From an uncultured Oscillospiraceae bacterium (GTDB lineage: Bacteria > Bacillota > Clostridia > Oscillospirales > Ruminococcaceae): a stretch of DNA of 64,000 nucleotides. Below, one piece after another: positions 1 through 7,658 of the stretch. The position numbers and the translations under genes were made by a program. Every line of letters starts with the position of its first letter. Position 1 is the first letter of the stretch. A model generated the notes under the pieces. The model was not told the origin of the DNA and did no database searches. It worked only from the letters and a program-made list of their open reading frames with translations. The DNA lies in contig CAKSPD010000009.1 in assembly GCA_934481385.1 (NCBI GenBank), positions 3,167-67,166 of the forward strand. Reading direction: 5' to 3'.

Positions 1-329
1 AGTTCAAAATGCTGATTCTGATAAAGAAATACAGCACGTTTTTTTTCAACGGGAGCAGTATCCTTAGCCTCTTTCAGCAGTGAACTGTATTCATCAGAAT
101 TTATGAACTTTTCAGATTCTTCACGAATGACAGGTGACACGAATATTTTTTCTGTATATGTCATAGATACATTATCATCGCAGGAAATTCTGCGGACTCT
201 CCTCTGAGAGCCGTTTTCTCCGTCAATGAGATAAGTCTGTGTGATACTGATGAGTTTTAAGAGTTCAAGTTTTTTGAGGTCAGGCATTTCGACAAGAAAT
301 TTTCTTTCAATTTCAAGACCGCTTTTCAT
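1..329 (-). CDS. CYTH-domain protein (triphosphate tunnel enzyme family), 3' end outside window
   Basis: The reverse strand opens with ATG at 327-329 behind a GGAGG box, and the frame stays open to the window edge, giving about 109 N-terminal residues. The protein starts MKSGLEIERKFLV. EIERKFLV is the ExExK signature of the CYTH superfamily (CyaB adenylate cyclases, thiamine triphosphatases, inorganic tripolyphosphatases), whose first beta strand binds metal and triphosphate. A later QRRVRRI segment fits the basic strand that lines the tunnel. The family acts on triphosphorylated substrates in the cytosol, but the substrate cannot be told from this fragment. The family call is firm; the activity is open. 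Confidence 0.85.
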   Translation of the reverse strand, partial: MKSGLEIERKFLVEMPDLKKLELLKLISITQTYLIDGENGSQRRVRRISCDDNVSMTYTEKIFVSPVIREESEKFINSDEYSSLLKEAKDTAPVEKKRAVFLYQNQHFE

Positions 330-483
330 AAAAAATTCCTCCGGATATATTTAATAAATATTAAAAACAGTTTAAAGAGCTGTTTCAAATCTACAATTAT
401 TATTATATAACTGATTTTGATTATTGTCAACAAAATTCTGAATAAATTTTAGTAAAACTGCTTATTTTTTATTTTAATTTTTA

Positions 484-1521
484 TCAGCTTGTAAAATCGA
501 AAAAAGTGATATTTACAGGAGAAAATTTTGTATGCCTGTCCGGTTTTTTAGGAGCTTTGAAACCGTTTGGCTCACACAGTCTGAATTTCATTACAACAGA
601 AATTTTTTTATCAAATTCTTTTTTTGAAACAGGAATATCAAGTGATTCTGAAAGTCTTGTGATAAGGAGTTCGTCCATATTGAAATTAATCATTTTATCA
701 TAGAAGTCCATTGTAAGATTGGAGGTTTTTTCCTTTTTTGAACAAAGCATTGTTATTTCTGCATAATCATTTGATTTTTCGGATAAATTTATACTTATTT
801 CCGTTGAATATGAAGAAAAAATCACGTATCTCAACACGTGAATAAAAAAGAGTTTAAGATAGTTTTCATCACAGGAAGAATACATTTTTGTATCTCCGAT
901 ATGATTTTTTATTTTGATTTTATTTTTGCATGAGCTTGTAACTGACAGGCATATTTCATCAATCATATTGCTTATATTTACAAATGAATTTGTATTGCTG
1001 TAATCTTTTAAAGATGATTTCATAATTTCATTGTTCTGAACTGTTTTCATAATTCCCATACAACTGCTGTCAATGCCGTCATAATATTCTGTAAAATTCC
1101 TGATATTATTTTTTTCGGCTTCACTTCTCATAAGTGTGACATAAGCAGAAATTTCGTTGATTGTAGCTTTAATATACAAATTATTTGATTCAATATATTT
1201 CTGAAACAGGCTGTCCTCAAAGGCTTCTTTAAAAATATCTTTTTTGCTGAGCATAAAAACGGAAAAATTTCCGGATTTTCTCAGTTCACCGTTTAATGAT
1301 ATACTTTCATTTTTTATCTCAGCATCAAAAAGCATAGTATCATTGTTTTCTGAATTTTTCATTTCTTTTATTTCAAATTCATCATACATCGGAAACTTAC
1401 CTCCGAAAAATTCAGCATTACGATTGCACCATACAAGTTTTTCGTCTGAAAAAACTATGACTATTGTATCTGAACCTGAAAACAGATTTTTTATATCATC
1501 AATAAACATCTGTATTGTCAC
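484..1521 (-). CDS. PAS / degenerate histidine-kinase-like protein
   Basis: This is a 345-residue soluble protein with no signal peptide or membrane segment. Residues 1-100 look like a PAS fold (VIVFSDEKLVWCNRNAEFF resembles the start of a PAS core). Residues 105-175 are helical, like a DHp dimerisation domain, but the position where a phospho-accepting His would sit reads IKATINEIS, with no His. Residues 215-315 resemble an HATPase_c fold, yet the N-box is replaced by FFIHVLRYVIFSSY and no clear G-boxes follow. The layout is that of a kinase while the chemistry appears lost, so a docking or scaffold role is possible. SD AAGGAGGGTG lies just upstream. It is divergent from gap. The assignment rests on pattern only. 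Confidence 0.5.
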   Translation of the reverse strand: MTIQMFIDDIKNLFSGSDTIVIVFSDEKLVWCNRNAEFFGGKFPMYDEFEIKEMKNSENNDTMLFDAEIKNESISLNGELRKSGNFSVFMLSKKDIFKEAFEDSLFQKYIESNNLYIKATINEISAYVTLMRSEAEKNNIRNFTEYYDGIDSSCMGIMKTVQNNEIMKSSLKDYSNTNSFVNISNMIDEICLSVTSSCKNKIKIKNHIGDTKMYSSCDENYLKLFFIHVLRYVIFSSYSTEISINLSEKSNDYAEITMLCSKKEKTSNLTMDFYDKMINFNMDELLITRLSESLDIPVSKKEFDKKISVVMKFRLCEPNGFKAPKKPDRHTKFSPVNITFFDFTS

Positions 1522-1707
1522 CCTCCTTGAAAGATATAAAATCTTTTTTTCATATTACTATTATACATCAATTTTATCAAAAAAGAAACAACTTTTTATG
1601 AACTTTTTTCACATTTTAATTTTTTATTAAAAATATACAGTTTTTATCCACATAATTATGCAAATTCACTGTTTATTGAAAATTTTTCTATTTTTTTTTC
1701 AAGGTAC

Positions 1708-1736
1708 TTGAAAAAAAATTTTTTTTGGTGTATAAT
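1708..1736 (+). promoter_or_regulatory. Sigma-A type promoter for gap
   Basis: TTGAAA at 1708-1713 and TATAAT at 1731-1736 are separated by 17 bp. The GAPDH start follows about 35 bp downstream with an AGGAGG box. The spacer is a run of A then T, as expected for a strong promoter of a glycolytic gene. Confidence 0.75.
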
Positions 1737-1770
1737 AAATATGCAAAAATTTTTAGGAGGTATAATTCCC

Positions 1771-2808
1771 ATGTCAGTTAAAGTTGCTATTAATGGTTTC
1801 GGCCGTATAGGTCGTCTTGCATTCAGACAGATGTTCGGTGCAGAAGGTTACGAGGTTGTCGCTATCAATGACCTTACTAAGCCTTCTATGCTCGCTCAGC
1901 TCCTCAAGTATGATACCGCTCAGGGCGGTTACTGCGGTAAGATAGGTGAAAATACTCACACTGTTTCCGCTGATGATGAAGCTGGTACTATCACTGTTGA
2001 CGGCAAGACTCTTACAATTTATGCTAAGGCTAATGCTGCTGAACTCCCTTGGGGTGAAATTGGTGTTGACGTTGTTCTCGAATGCACAGGTTTCTACTGC
2101 TCAAAGGAAAAATCAATGGCTCATATCAATGCAGGTGCTAAGAAGGTTGTTATTTCTGCTCCGGCAGGCAATGACCTCAAGACTATCGTTTTCAGCGTAA
2201 ACGAAAAGACTCTTACTCCTGATGACCAGATTATTTCTGCTGCATCTTGCACAACTAACTGCCTCGCTCCTATGGCTAAGGCTCTTAATGACTATGCTCC
2301 TATCCAGAGCGGTATCATGTCAACAATCCACGCTTATACAGGCGACCAGATGATTCTTGATGGTCCTCACAGAAAGGGTGACCTCAGACGTGCAAGAGCT
2401 GGTGCTGCTAACATCGTTCCTAACTCAACAGGTGCTGCTAAGGCTATCGGTCTTGTAATTCCTGAACTCAACGGCAAGCTCATCGGTTCTGCTCAGAGAG
2501 TTCCTGTTCCAACAGGTTCAACAACTATCCTTACAGCTGTTGTTAAGGGTGCTGATGTTACTAAGGAAGGCATCAACGCTGCTATGAAGGCTGCTGCTTC
2601 TGAATCATTCGGCTACAATGAAGACCAGATTGTTTCTTCAGACGTTATCGGTATGAGATATGGTTCACTCTTTGATGCTACTCAGACAATGGTTTCAAAG
2701 ATTTCTGATGACCTTTATGAAGTTCAGGTTGTTTCATGGTATGACAACGAAAATTCTTATACATCACAGATGGTAAGAACAATCAAGTATTTTGCTGAAC
2801 TTGCTTAA
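1771..2808 (+). CDS. gap: Glyceraldehyde-3-phosphate dehydrogenase, type I
   Basis: It oxidises and phosphorylates glyceraldehyde 3-phosphate to 1,3-bisphosphoglycerate in cytosolic glycolysis. The 345-residue product begins [18 protein letters not shown], the Rossmann GxGxxG region, and carries the catalytic motif [12 protein letters not shown] with the nucleophilic Cys. NDL at the end of beta-2 supplies the Asp that favours NAD over NADP. The ATG at 1771 is chosen over an upstream in-frame ATG because TTTAGGAGG lies directly in front and family proteins start here. Codon use is strongly biased, as in highly expressed genes. A single-gene transcript is likely: promoter upstream, terminator downstream. 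Confidence 0.98.
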   Translation: MSVKVAINGFGRIGRLAFRQMFGAEGYEVVAINDLTKPSMLAQLLKYDTAQGGYCGKIGENTHTVSADDEAGTITVDGKTLTIYAKANAAELPWGEIGVDVVLECTGFYCSKEKSMAHINAGAKKVVISAPAGNDLKTIVFSVNEKTLTPDDQIISAASCTTNCLAPMAKALNDYAPIQSGIMSTIHAYTGDQMILDGPHRKGDLRRARAGAANIVPNSTGAAKAIGLVIPELNGKLIGSAQRVPVPTGSTTILTAVVKGADVTKEGINAAMKAAASESFGYNEDQIVSSDVIGMRYGSLFDATQTMVSKISDDLYEVQVVSWYDNENSYTSQMVRTIKYFAELA

Positions 2809-2836
2809 TTGTATCTTAGCAAAAATTTAACTTTTC

Positions 2837-2868
2837 AGGCGGTTCTTTACTGAACCGCCTTTGTTTTT
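2837..2868 (+). terminator. Rho-independent terminator of gap
   Basis: AGGCGGTTC and GAACCGCCT form a 9-bp stem with a 6-nt loop, followed by TTGTTTTTT. It begins 29 nt after the gap stop codon. Confidence 0.93.
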
Positions 2869-2881
2869 TAAGGGGAATTAA

Positions 2882-3718
2882 ATGAAGAATTTATTTGGTG
2901 TGAATATAACGGTTAATGAGGAAAATACTTATCAGGACGGCGAAATTTTCATAACAAGACGTATCACTCCTGAACTTGAAGCAAATATAGACAAAGCCGG
3001 TGAAGAAAATATAAACTTGAGTAAAGAGGCAACCATTCCGGTATGGCTGACGATAATAAAATATATTTTTATTCTTGGTGCTGTATCATTTACTCTCGGA
3101 ATTTTTCAGGGAAATTTTTCAGATGGATATAAGAATGCTCCATGGGCTTACTGGATTACGCCTTTCCTGTGGATTTTTTCCATAGCTATTATCGGTTATG
3201 AATTTTCAAAAAACAAAAAATTATATAACAGTAAAGAATTTGCAGAGCATGTTGAAAAAGTCAATAAACTTACTGCTGAAGCCGGAAATTATCTTGATAT
3301 TCCTGAGGAAGCACTTGAAACCGATGTTCTTATGTTCAGATATGTTAAAAAGAATGATGAAATAAAACTCAAAAAATTTCCAATGTTTTCTCATATCAAT
3401 TTTAGTTTTGAAACCTATGTTCAGAATGATAATCTCTGTCTTTCAAATTACAGATATGTTATGGAAATTCCTTTGCAGTCGATTAAGTCAATACATATGG
3501 AAAAGAAAAAAGCAAGCTTTCCGAACTGGAATAAGGAGTTTCTTTTTAACTCAAAGGAATATAAAAAGTTTAAAATTGTCTGCAACAATCAGGGAACTTA
3601 TTTTGCTCATTATTATTCTGTTCAGATTCAGGATATAAAGGGCGATTTTGAATTTTATGTTCCGAATTATGATATAGAAAATATCTGCCGTCTGACAGGT
3701 CTGAAAACTGAAGATTAA
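2882..3718 (+). CDS. Two-span membrane protein of unknown function
   Basis: I do not recognise a family. The 278-residue product has a polar 55-residue N-terminus, then two hydrophobic segments at about 58-76 (IIKYIFILGAVSFTLGIF) and 92-109 (ITPFLWIFSIAIIGYEF), then a 165-residue soluble C-terminus. The tail mixes short beta-like stretches (LCLSNYRYVMEIPLQSI, FEFYVPNYDIENI), which is reminiscent of a PH-like or bPH domain on the cytosolic side; that is only an impression. SD AAGGGGAATTA precedes the ATG. It lies between two terminators, so it is probably monocistronic. Confidence 0.7.
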   Translation: MKNLFGVNITVNEENTYQDGEIFITRRITPELEANIDKAGEENINLSKEATIPVWLTIIKYIFILGAVSFTLGIFQGNFSDGYKNAPWAYWITPFLWIFSIAIIGYEFSKNKKLYNSKEFAEHVEKVNKLTAEAGNYLDIPEEALETDVLMFRYVKKNDEIKLKKFPMFSHINFSFETYVQNDNLCLSNYRYVMEIPLQSIKSIHMEKKKASFPNWNKEFLFNSKEYKKFKIVCNNQGTYFAHYYSVQIQDIKGDFEFYVPNYDIENICRLTGLKTED

Positions 3719-3722
3719 AAAA

Positions 3723-3753
3723 GCGGACTTTCTGAAAAGTCCGCAGTTTTTTT
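3723..3753. terminator. Bidirectional terminator between convergent genes
   Basis: GCGGACTT and AAGTCCGC (3723-3744) form an 8-bp stem. T-runs lie on the + side (3746-3753) and A-runs on the other, so it can stop the membrane-protein transcript and the pyrE operon. It overlaps the pyrE stop by two bases. Confidence 0.9.
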
Positions 3754-4402
3754 ATACTCCGTATGTTTTACGGTATTCAAGCATTTTGTCAACGTATTCC
3801 TTGCCGGGAACGATTCCTTTTTCAATGGCATCGATAATATCAAGCATATTTACGATTGAATAAACATTTATTCCGAAATCACGCTTTGCCTCCTGAACGG
3901 CTGAAAGTTCACTTTGTCCCTTTTCCATTCTGTCAACAGTTATTACCATTCCTGTAACGTTTACGTCGGCTGTTGATTTGAGTTTCGGGAGAGATTCACG
4001 CAGAGCCTTTCCTGATGTCATAACGTCATCAATTATAATTACCTTTTCGCCGTCTGTAAGTGCTTTTCCTACAAACATACCGCCTTCGCCGTGGTCTTTG
4101 ACTTCCTTACGGTCAAAGCAATATGAACTGTCAACACCATATTTCTTGCTGAGAGCAACAACTGTTGAAACTGCGAGCGGAATTCCTTTATAGGCAGGGC
4201 CGAAAACTGTTTCAAAGTCAATTTTGTTGTCAATTATGCAGTCTGCATAAAATTCACCGAGCTTTTCAAGCTGAGAACCTGTCTTATAGTTTCCGCAGTT
4301 TATGAAGTAGGGAGCTTTTCTACCGCTTTTAAGGGTAAATTCTCCGAAAGTGAGAACTCCGCAGTCAACCATAAATCTGATGAAATTTTCCTTGTATGTC
4401 AT
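3752..4402 (-). CDS. pyrE: Orotate phosphoribosyltransferase
   Basis: It joins orotate to PRPP to make orotidine 5'-phosphate, the fifth step of de novo pyrimidine synthesis. The 216-residue protein shows the PRPP-binding signature VIIIDDVMTSGKALRES (about residues 119-135), an N-terminal FTLKSGRKAPYFINCG segment typical of OPRTases, and the flexible catalytic loop region around KEVKDHGEGG. It follows the PIN-like gene by 14 bp with SD CGGAGG, so it is cotranscribed with that gene and nadE. No other pyr gene is nearby. It makes pyrimidine nucleotides, whereas the locus at 53-64 kb degrades pyrimidine bases. Confidence 0.96.
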   Translation of the reverse strand: MTYKENFIRFMVDCGVLTFGEFTLKSGRKAPYFINCGNYKTGSQLEKLGEFYADCIIDNKIDFETVFGPAYKGIPLAVSTVVALSKKYGVDSSYCFDRKEVKDHGEGGMFVGKALTDGEKVIIIDDVMTSGKALRESLPKLKSTADVNVTGMVITVDRMEKGQSELSAVQEAKRDFGINVYSIVNMLDIIDAIEKGIVPGKEYVDKMLEYRKTYGV

Positions 4403-4416
4403 TTCTTTGACCTCCG

Positions 4417-5067
4417 TTATTTTAAAAATGGCTTTAATTTTTCGTATATTTTTTTAGTTTCAGAATTTCCGAATTTTTTGCAGAGTTCGGAATTTATATT
4501 CTGTTTACGTTTTGCAATTTCGAGTGAAGTCTGATTCATATTGGTTTCAACAATATTTTTTATAAAATTGATGTTTTCATTATTCAGCTTAATATCTTTT
4601 AAAGCTGTTTTGAAATCATATATATTAAATTTTGTAGAAGTTTTTACATTCACAAAAGGTTCTGCTTCTGAATTTTTTTCGATATTTGAAATTATTTCAA
4701 TTTTAATGCCCTGTTTTTTCCAGAAATCACGGACAAATTCAAATCCCTTGTCATTGCTTACTATATAGCATTTTGCTTTTTTTTTGTTCCCGAGTATATA
4801 GCCGAGATATGTTGAAAGCTGAAAGTCGAGAGCATTTTTTCCGCCCGCCCTGACTTCAAAATATGTAATATCTGCCTTTGAATCAACGATTTCCTTATGA
4901 AGATTGAATGTTATTTTATCAGCATTTCCGCTGTAAAATATAATTACATTGTCACTTTCGGTGAGGTTCAGAAGTCCGTTGAAACCGGTTTTATGGACAT
5001 TTTCATAATCTATCAGATAATATTTTTTTGAGTCCTTATCCGGCTTTTTTCTTTTCTTGTCGCCCAC
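4417..5067 (-). CDS. PIN/NYN-like domain protein
   Basis: The 216-residue product starts at GTG (5065-5067), supported by AAAGGAGG 9 nt upstream. Residues 15-25 read YYLIDYENVHK, the Asp-containing first strand of PIN/NYN nuclease folds. A second acidic cluster follows in the middle (CYIVSNDKGFEFVRDFW, about residues 102-118), where family members place metal-binding Asp residues. The N-terminus is lysine-rich. Such proteins are putative RNases, but the target cannot be read from sequence. It sits between nadE (36 bp upstream) and pyrE (14 bp downstream), which suggests shared expression rather than shared function. The C-terminal 80 residues are unlike anything I recognise. Confidence 0.75.
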   Translation of the reverse strand: MGDKKRKKPDKDSKKYYLIDYENVHKTGFNGLLNLTESDNVIIFYSGNADKITFNLHKEIVDSKADITYFEVRAGGKNALDFQLSTYLGYILGNKKKAKCYIVSNDKGFEFVRDFWKKQGIKIEIISNIEKNSEAEPFVNVKTSTKFNIYDFKTALKDIKLNNENINFIKNIVETNMNQTSLEIAKRKQNINSELCKKFGNSETKKIYEKLKPFLK

Positions 5068-5103
5068 AGGCTAAAACCTCCTTTCCTGATTATTTTTTAG
5101 AAA

Positions 5104-7023
5104 TCAGAGTTCTCTTTCGATTTTTTCAAGTTCCTTAATCCAGATGTGAACACTTGCATCGCTTGGCATACGCCAGTCACCTCTTGGTGAAAGAGTTACA
5201 CTACCGACTTTTGAACCGTCAGGCAAACATGAACGTTTGAACTGCTGTGAGAAGAATCTCCAGTAAAATTTTTTCTCCCATTTCATTATTGTTTCAGTTG
5301 AATACTTGTCTTTAAAGGAAAGACAGGCAATTCTGAATATTTTTGAAGGAGAAAATCCGAAACGCATCATATAGTAGAGGAAGAAATCGTGAAGCTCATA
5401 AGGGCCGACTAAATCCTCCGTTTTCTGAGCAATTTTACCACATTCATCAGGCGGAAGAAGTTCAGGGCTTACAGGGGTATCGAGAACATCAAGAAGTACA
5501 GATTTAAGCGGATTTTCTGAAATATCCGCTTCATAGTTTACAAGCCAGCGTACAAGTGTTTTCGGAACAGATGAATTGACTGCATACATAGACATATGGT
5601 CACCGTTATATGTTGCCCAGCCGAGTGCAAGTTCTGACAAGTCGCCTGTTCCTATGACAATTCCGTTATACTGATTAGCCTTGTCCATTAAAATCTGAGT
5701 ACGCTCTCTTGCCTGTGAATTTTCATAGGTAACGTCATGCACATCAGGATTATGAGAAATATCACTGAAATGCTGATTGACGCTGTTTCTGATATTAATT
5801 TCCTCAAGGTCAGCACCGTATGATTCAGCAAGACGGCAGGCATTGTTATAAGTTCTGTCAGTAGTACCGAAACAGGGCATTGTAATAGTGTGAATACCTT
5901 TTCTGTCAAGTCCGAGCATATCGAAAGCGTGAACACATACTATCAGAGTAAGAGTTGAATCAAGACCTCCGGAAAGTCCGAGAACTACATCTTTACAGCC
6001 GATATGACGCAGTCTTGTCATAAGACCGACAGACTGTATATTCAATATTTCCTCACAACGCTGGTCAAGGTCTGTTTTTGCAGACGGAACAAAAGGAGTC
6101 TGCGGAAAATTTCTTGAAAGATTGTTTTCAGAAATATTCATATTAAAATTATTGATTGTAAAGTTATGGTCAATATGATTCCATGTAGTACTTTTCTTTC
6201 TTTCGTGGAGTATCCTGTAAATATCAATATCTGCAATGGAAAGACCGTTCTGAAAGAGTTTTGATTCTGCTAAAACCGAACCGTTTTCAGCAATAATATT
6301 ATGACCTGCAAAAACCATATCAGTTGTAGATTCTCCGATGCCTGCATCAGCGTATGCATATGCACAGATAAGACTGCCTGATTTTGCTTTTACAATAGTG
6401 CGTCTGTATTCGGATTTTCCGATAATTTCATCACTTGCAGAAAGGTTGAAAATTATCGTTGCACCGCTTTCAGCGAGTTTGATTGACGGTGTATTTCCCA
6501 CCCATAAATCCTCACAGATTTCAACACCGAATGTAAAGCCTGATATATCATTGCATTCAAAAATCTGATTTGTTCCGAACGAAACAGATTTTCCGCCTAT
6601 AACAGCATCAAAATCTGATTCAAAACCCTTTGTAAAATGTCTTGCCTCATAAAATTCACTGTAATTCGGAATATTTTTTTTAGGAACAATTCCGAGAATT
6701 TCGCCCTTATATATAACAACTGCACAGTTATAAAGCTTGTTTACATATGCAAACGGGATTCCCACAATTGAAATTATTTCCATTTCAGCAGTTTCATTTA
6801 CTATTCTCAAAAGATTTTCTTCAGCAGAATTCAATAAAGCTGACTGAAGAAACAAATCTCCGCATGTATATCCTGTAATAGAAAGTTCAGGAAAACATAT
6901 AACTTTTACGCCTTTCTGAAAAGCATCTTTTATAAGTTCAGTAATTTTATCTGCATTATAATCACAGTCAGCCACTTTCAGTTCAGGAGTGGCACAGGCA
7001 ATTTTAATAAATCCGTCTTTCAT
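5104..7023 (-). CDS. nadE: Glutamine-dependent NAD+ synthetase
   Basis: The two-domain enzyme (639 residues) makes NAD+ from nicotinate adenine dinucleotide using ATP and glutamine-derived ammonia. Residues 1-270 are the nitrilase-type glutaminase: the catalytic Glu lies in CFPELSITGY, the Lys in VPKKNIPNYSEF and the Cys in GVEICEDLWV. The synthetase domain (about 320-639) has the PP-loop LGLSGGLDSTLTL and the downstream GTGDLSELALGW segment. The length is normal for the fused form. It is the first gene of the nadE - PIN - pyrE operon. Confidence 0.96.
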   Translation of the reverse strand: MKDGFIKIACATPELKVADCDYNADKITELIKDAFQKGVKVICFPELSITGYTCGDLFLQSALLNSAEENLLRIVNETAEMEIISIVGIPFAYVNKLYNCAVVIYKGEILGIVPKKNIPNYSEFYEARHFTKGFESDFDAVIGGKSVSFGTNQIFECNDISGFTFGVEICEDLWVGNTPSIKLAESGATIIFNLSASDEIIGKSEYRRTIVKAKSGSLICAYAYADAGIGESTTDMVFAGHNIIAENGSVLAESKLFQNGLSIADIDIYRILHERKKSTTWNHIDHNFTINNFNMNISENNLSRNFPQTPFVPSAKTDLDQRCEEILNIQSVGLMTRLRHIGCKDVVLGLSGGLDSTLTLIVCVHAFDMLGLDRKGIHTITMPCFGTTDRTYNNACRLAESYGADLEEINIRNSVNQHFSDISHNPDVHDVTYENSQARERTQILMDKANQYNGIVIGTGDLSELALGWATYNGDHMSMYAVNSSVPKTLVRWLVNYEADISENPLKSVLLDVLDTPVSPELLPPDECGKIAQKTEDLVGPYELHDFFLYYMMRFGFSPSKIFRIACLSFKDKYSTETIMKWEKKFYWRFFSQQFKRSCLPDGSKVGSVTLSPRGDWRMPSDASVHIWIKELEKIEREL

Positions 7024-7090
7024 TGCAAAAAATCTCCTAACAATAATAGTACATTTATATTATATCTTATTATGCAGAAATATGCAAGAG

Positions 7091-7134
7091 TATTTGAAAA
7101 AATAAAAGTGACCTGAAAGATTTTTTCAGGTCAC
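7091..7134 (-). terminator. Terminator of the nrdDG operon
   Basis: GTGACCTGAAA pairs with TTTCAGGTCAC around a 5-nt loop (7108-7134). Read on the minus strand, CTTTTATTTTTT follows. It lies 9 bp after the nrdG stop. Confidence 0.9.
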
Positions 7135-7142
7135 ATTGTATA

Positions 7143-7646
7143 TCAATATAATTCGGCATCAACAGGTTTTCCTGTTTCAAGACTTTTTTTGCAGTCAAGA
7201 TAACGCTGATTTGAACTTCCTCTGAATCTTATCTGCCAGTCTTTGAGTTCCTCAATGAACTTTCCGTCTATAAGAATATCAGTATTTTCCAGAAGTTCAC
7301 CATATCCGTTTTTACTGCGGTTTTCGTAGAGATATTCAAAATCATATCCCGTATATGTAACGATATTCAGTCCGAGTTTTTTAATTTCCTTTGCAAGAAA
7401 TGCAAGCTGATGAGCCTGACAGAATGGTTCACCGCCACTGAACGTTACACCGTCAAGCAGGGGATTACTCTTTATTTTTTCAATAAGCTCATCGCAGGAA
7501 ATTATTTTTCCGCTTTCAAAGTCGTGAGTCTGAGGGTTGTGACAGCCTTTGCATTTATGCGGACAGCCCTGAACGAATATTGTAAATCTTATTCCGTCAC
7601 CGTCAACGATTGAATCATTGACAGTTCCGGCAATTTTTAAATCCAT
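7143..7646 (-). CDS. nrdG: Anaerobic ribonucleotide reductase activating protein
   Basis: This radical-SAM activase generates the glycyl radical on NrdD. The 167-residue protein carries the cluster motif CPHKCKGCHN (CxxxCxxC, about residues 28-37) that binds the SAM-ligated 4Fe-4S cluster, followed by TFSGGEPF, the GGE motif that contacts SAM. SD ACGGGAG precedes the ATG. It lies 12 bp after nrdD on the same strand and ahead of a strong terminator, so the two form a single operon. Confidence 0.97.
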   Translation of the reverse strand: MDLKIAGTVNDSIVDGDGIRFTIFVQGCPHKCKGCHNPQTHDFESGKIISCDELIEKIKSNPLLDGVTFSGGEPFCQAHQLAFLAKEIKKLGLNIVTYTGYDFEYLYENRSKNGYGELLENTDILIDGKFIEELKDWQIRFRGSSNQRYLDCKKSLETGKPVDAELY

Positions 7647-7658
7647 ATGTATCTCCCG

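Noticed and set aside
4417..5067. Toxin-antitoxin PIN toxin
   Set aside because: It is longer than VapC toxins, has no antitoxin gene beside it and sits in a metabolic operon.
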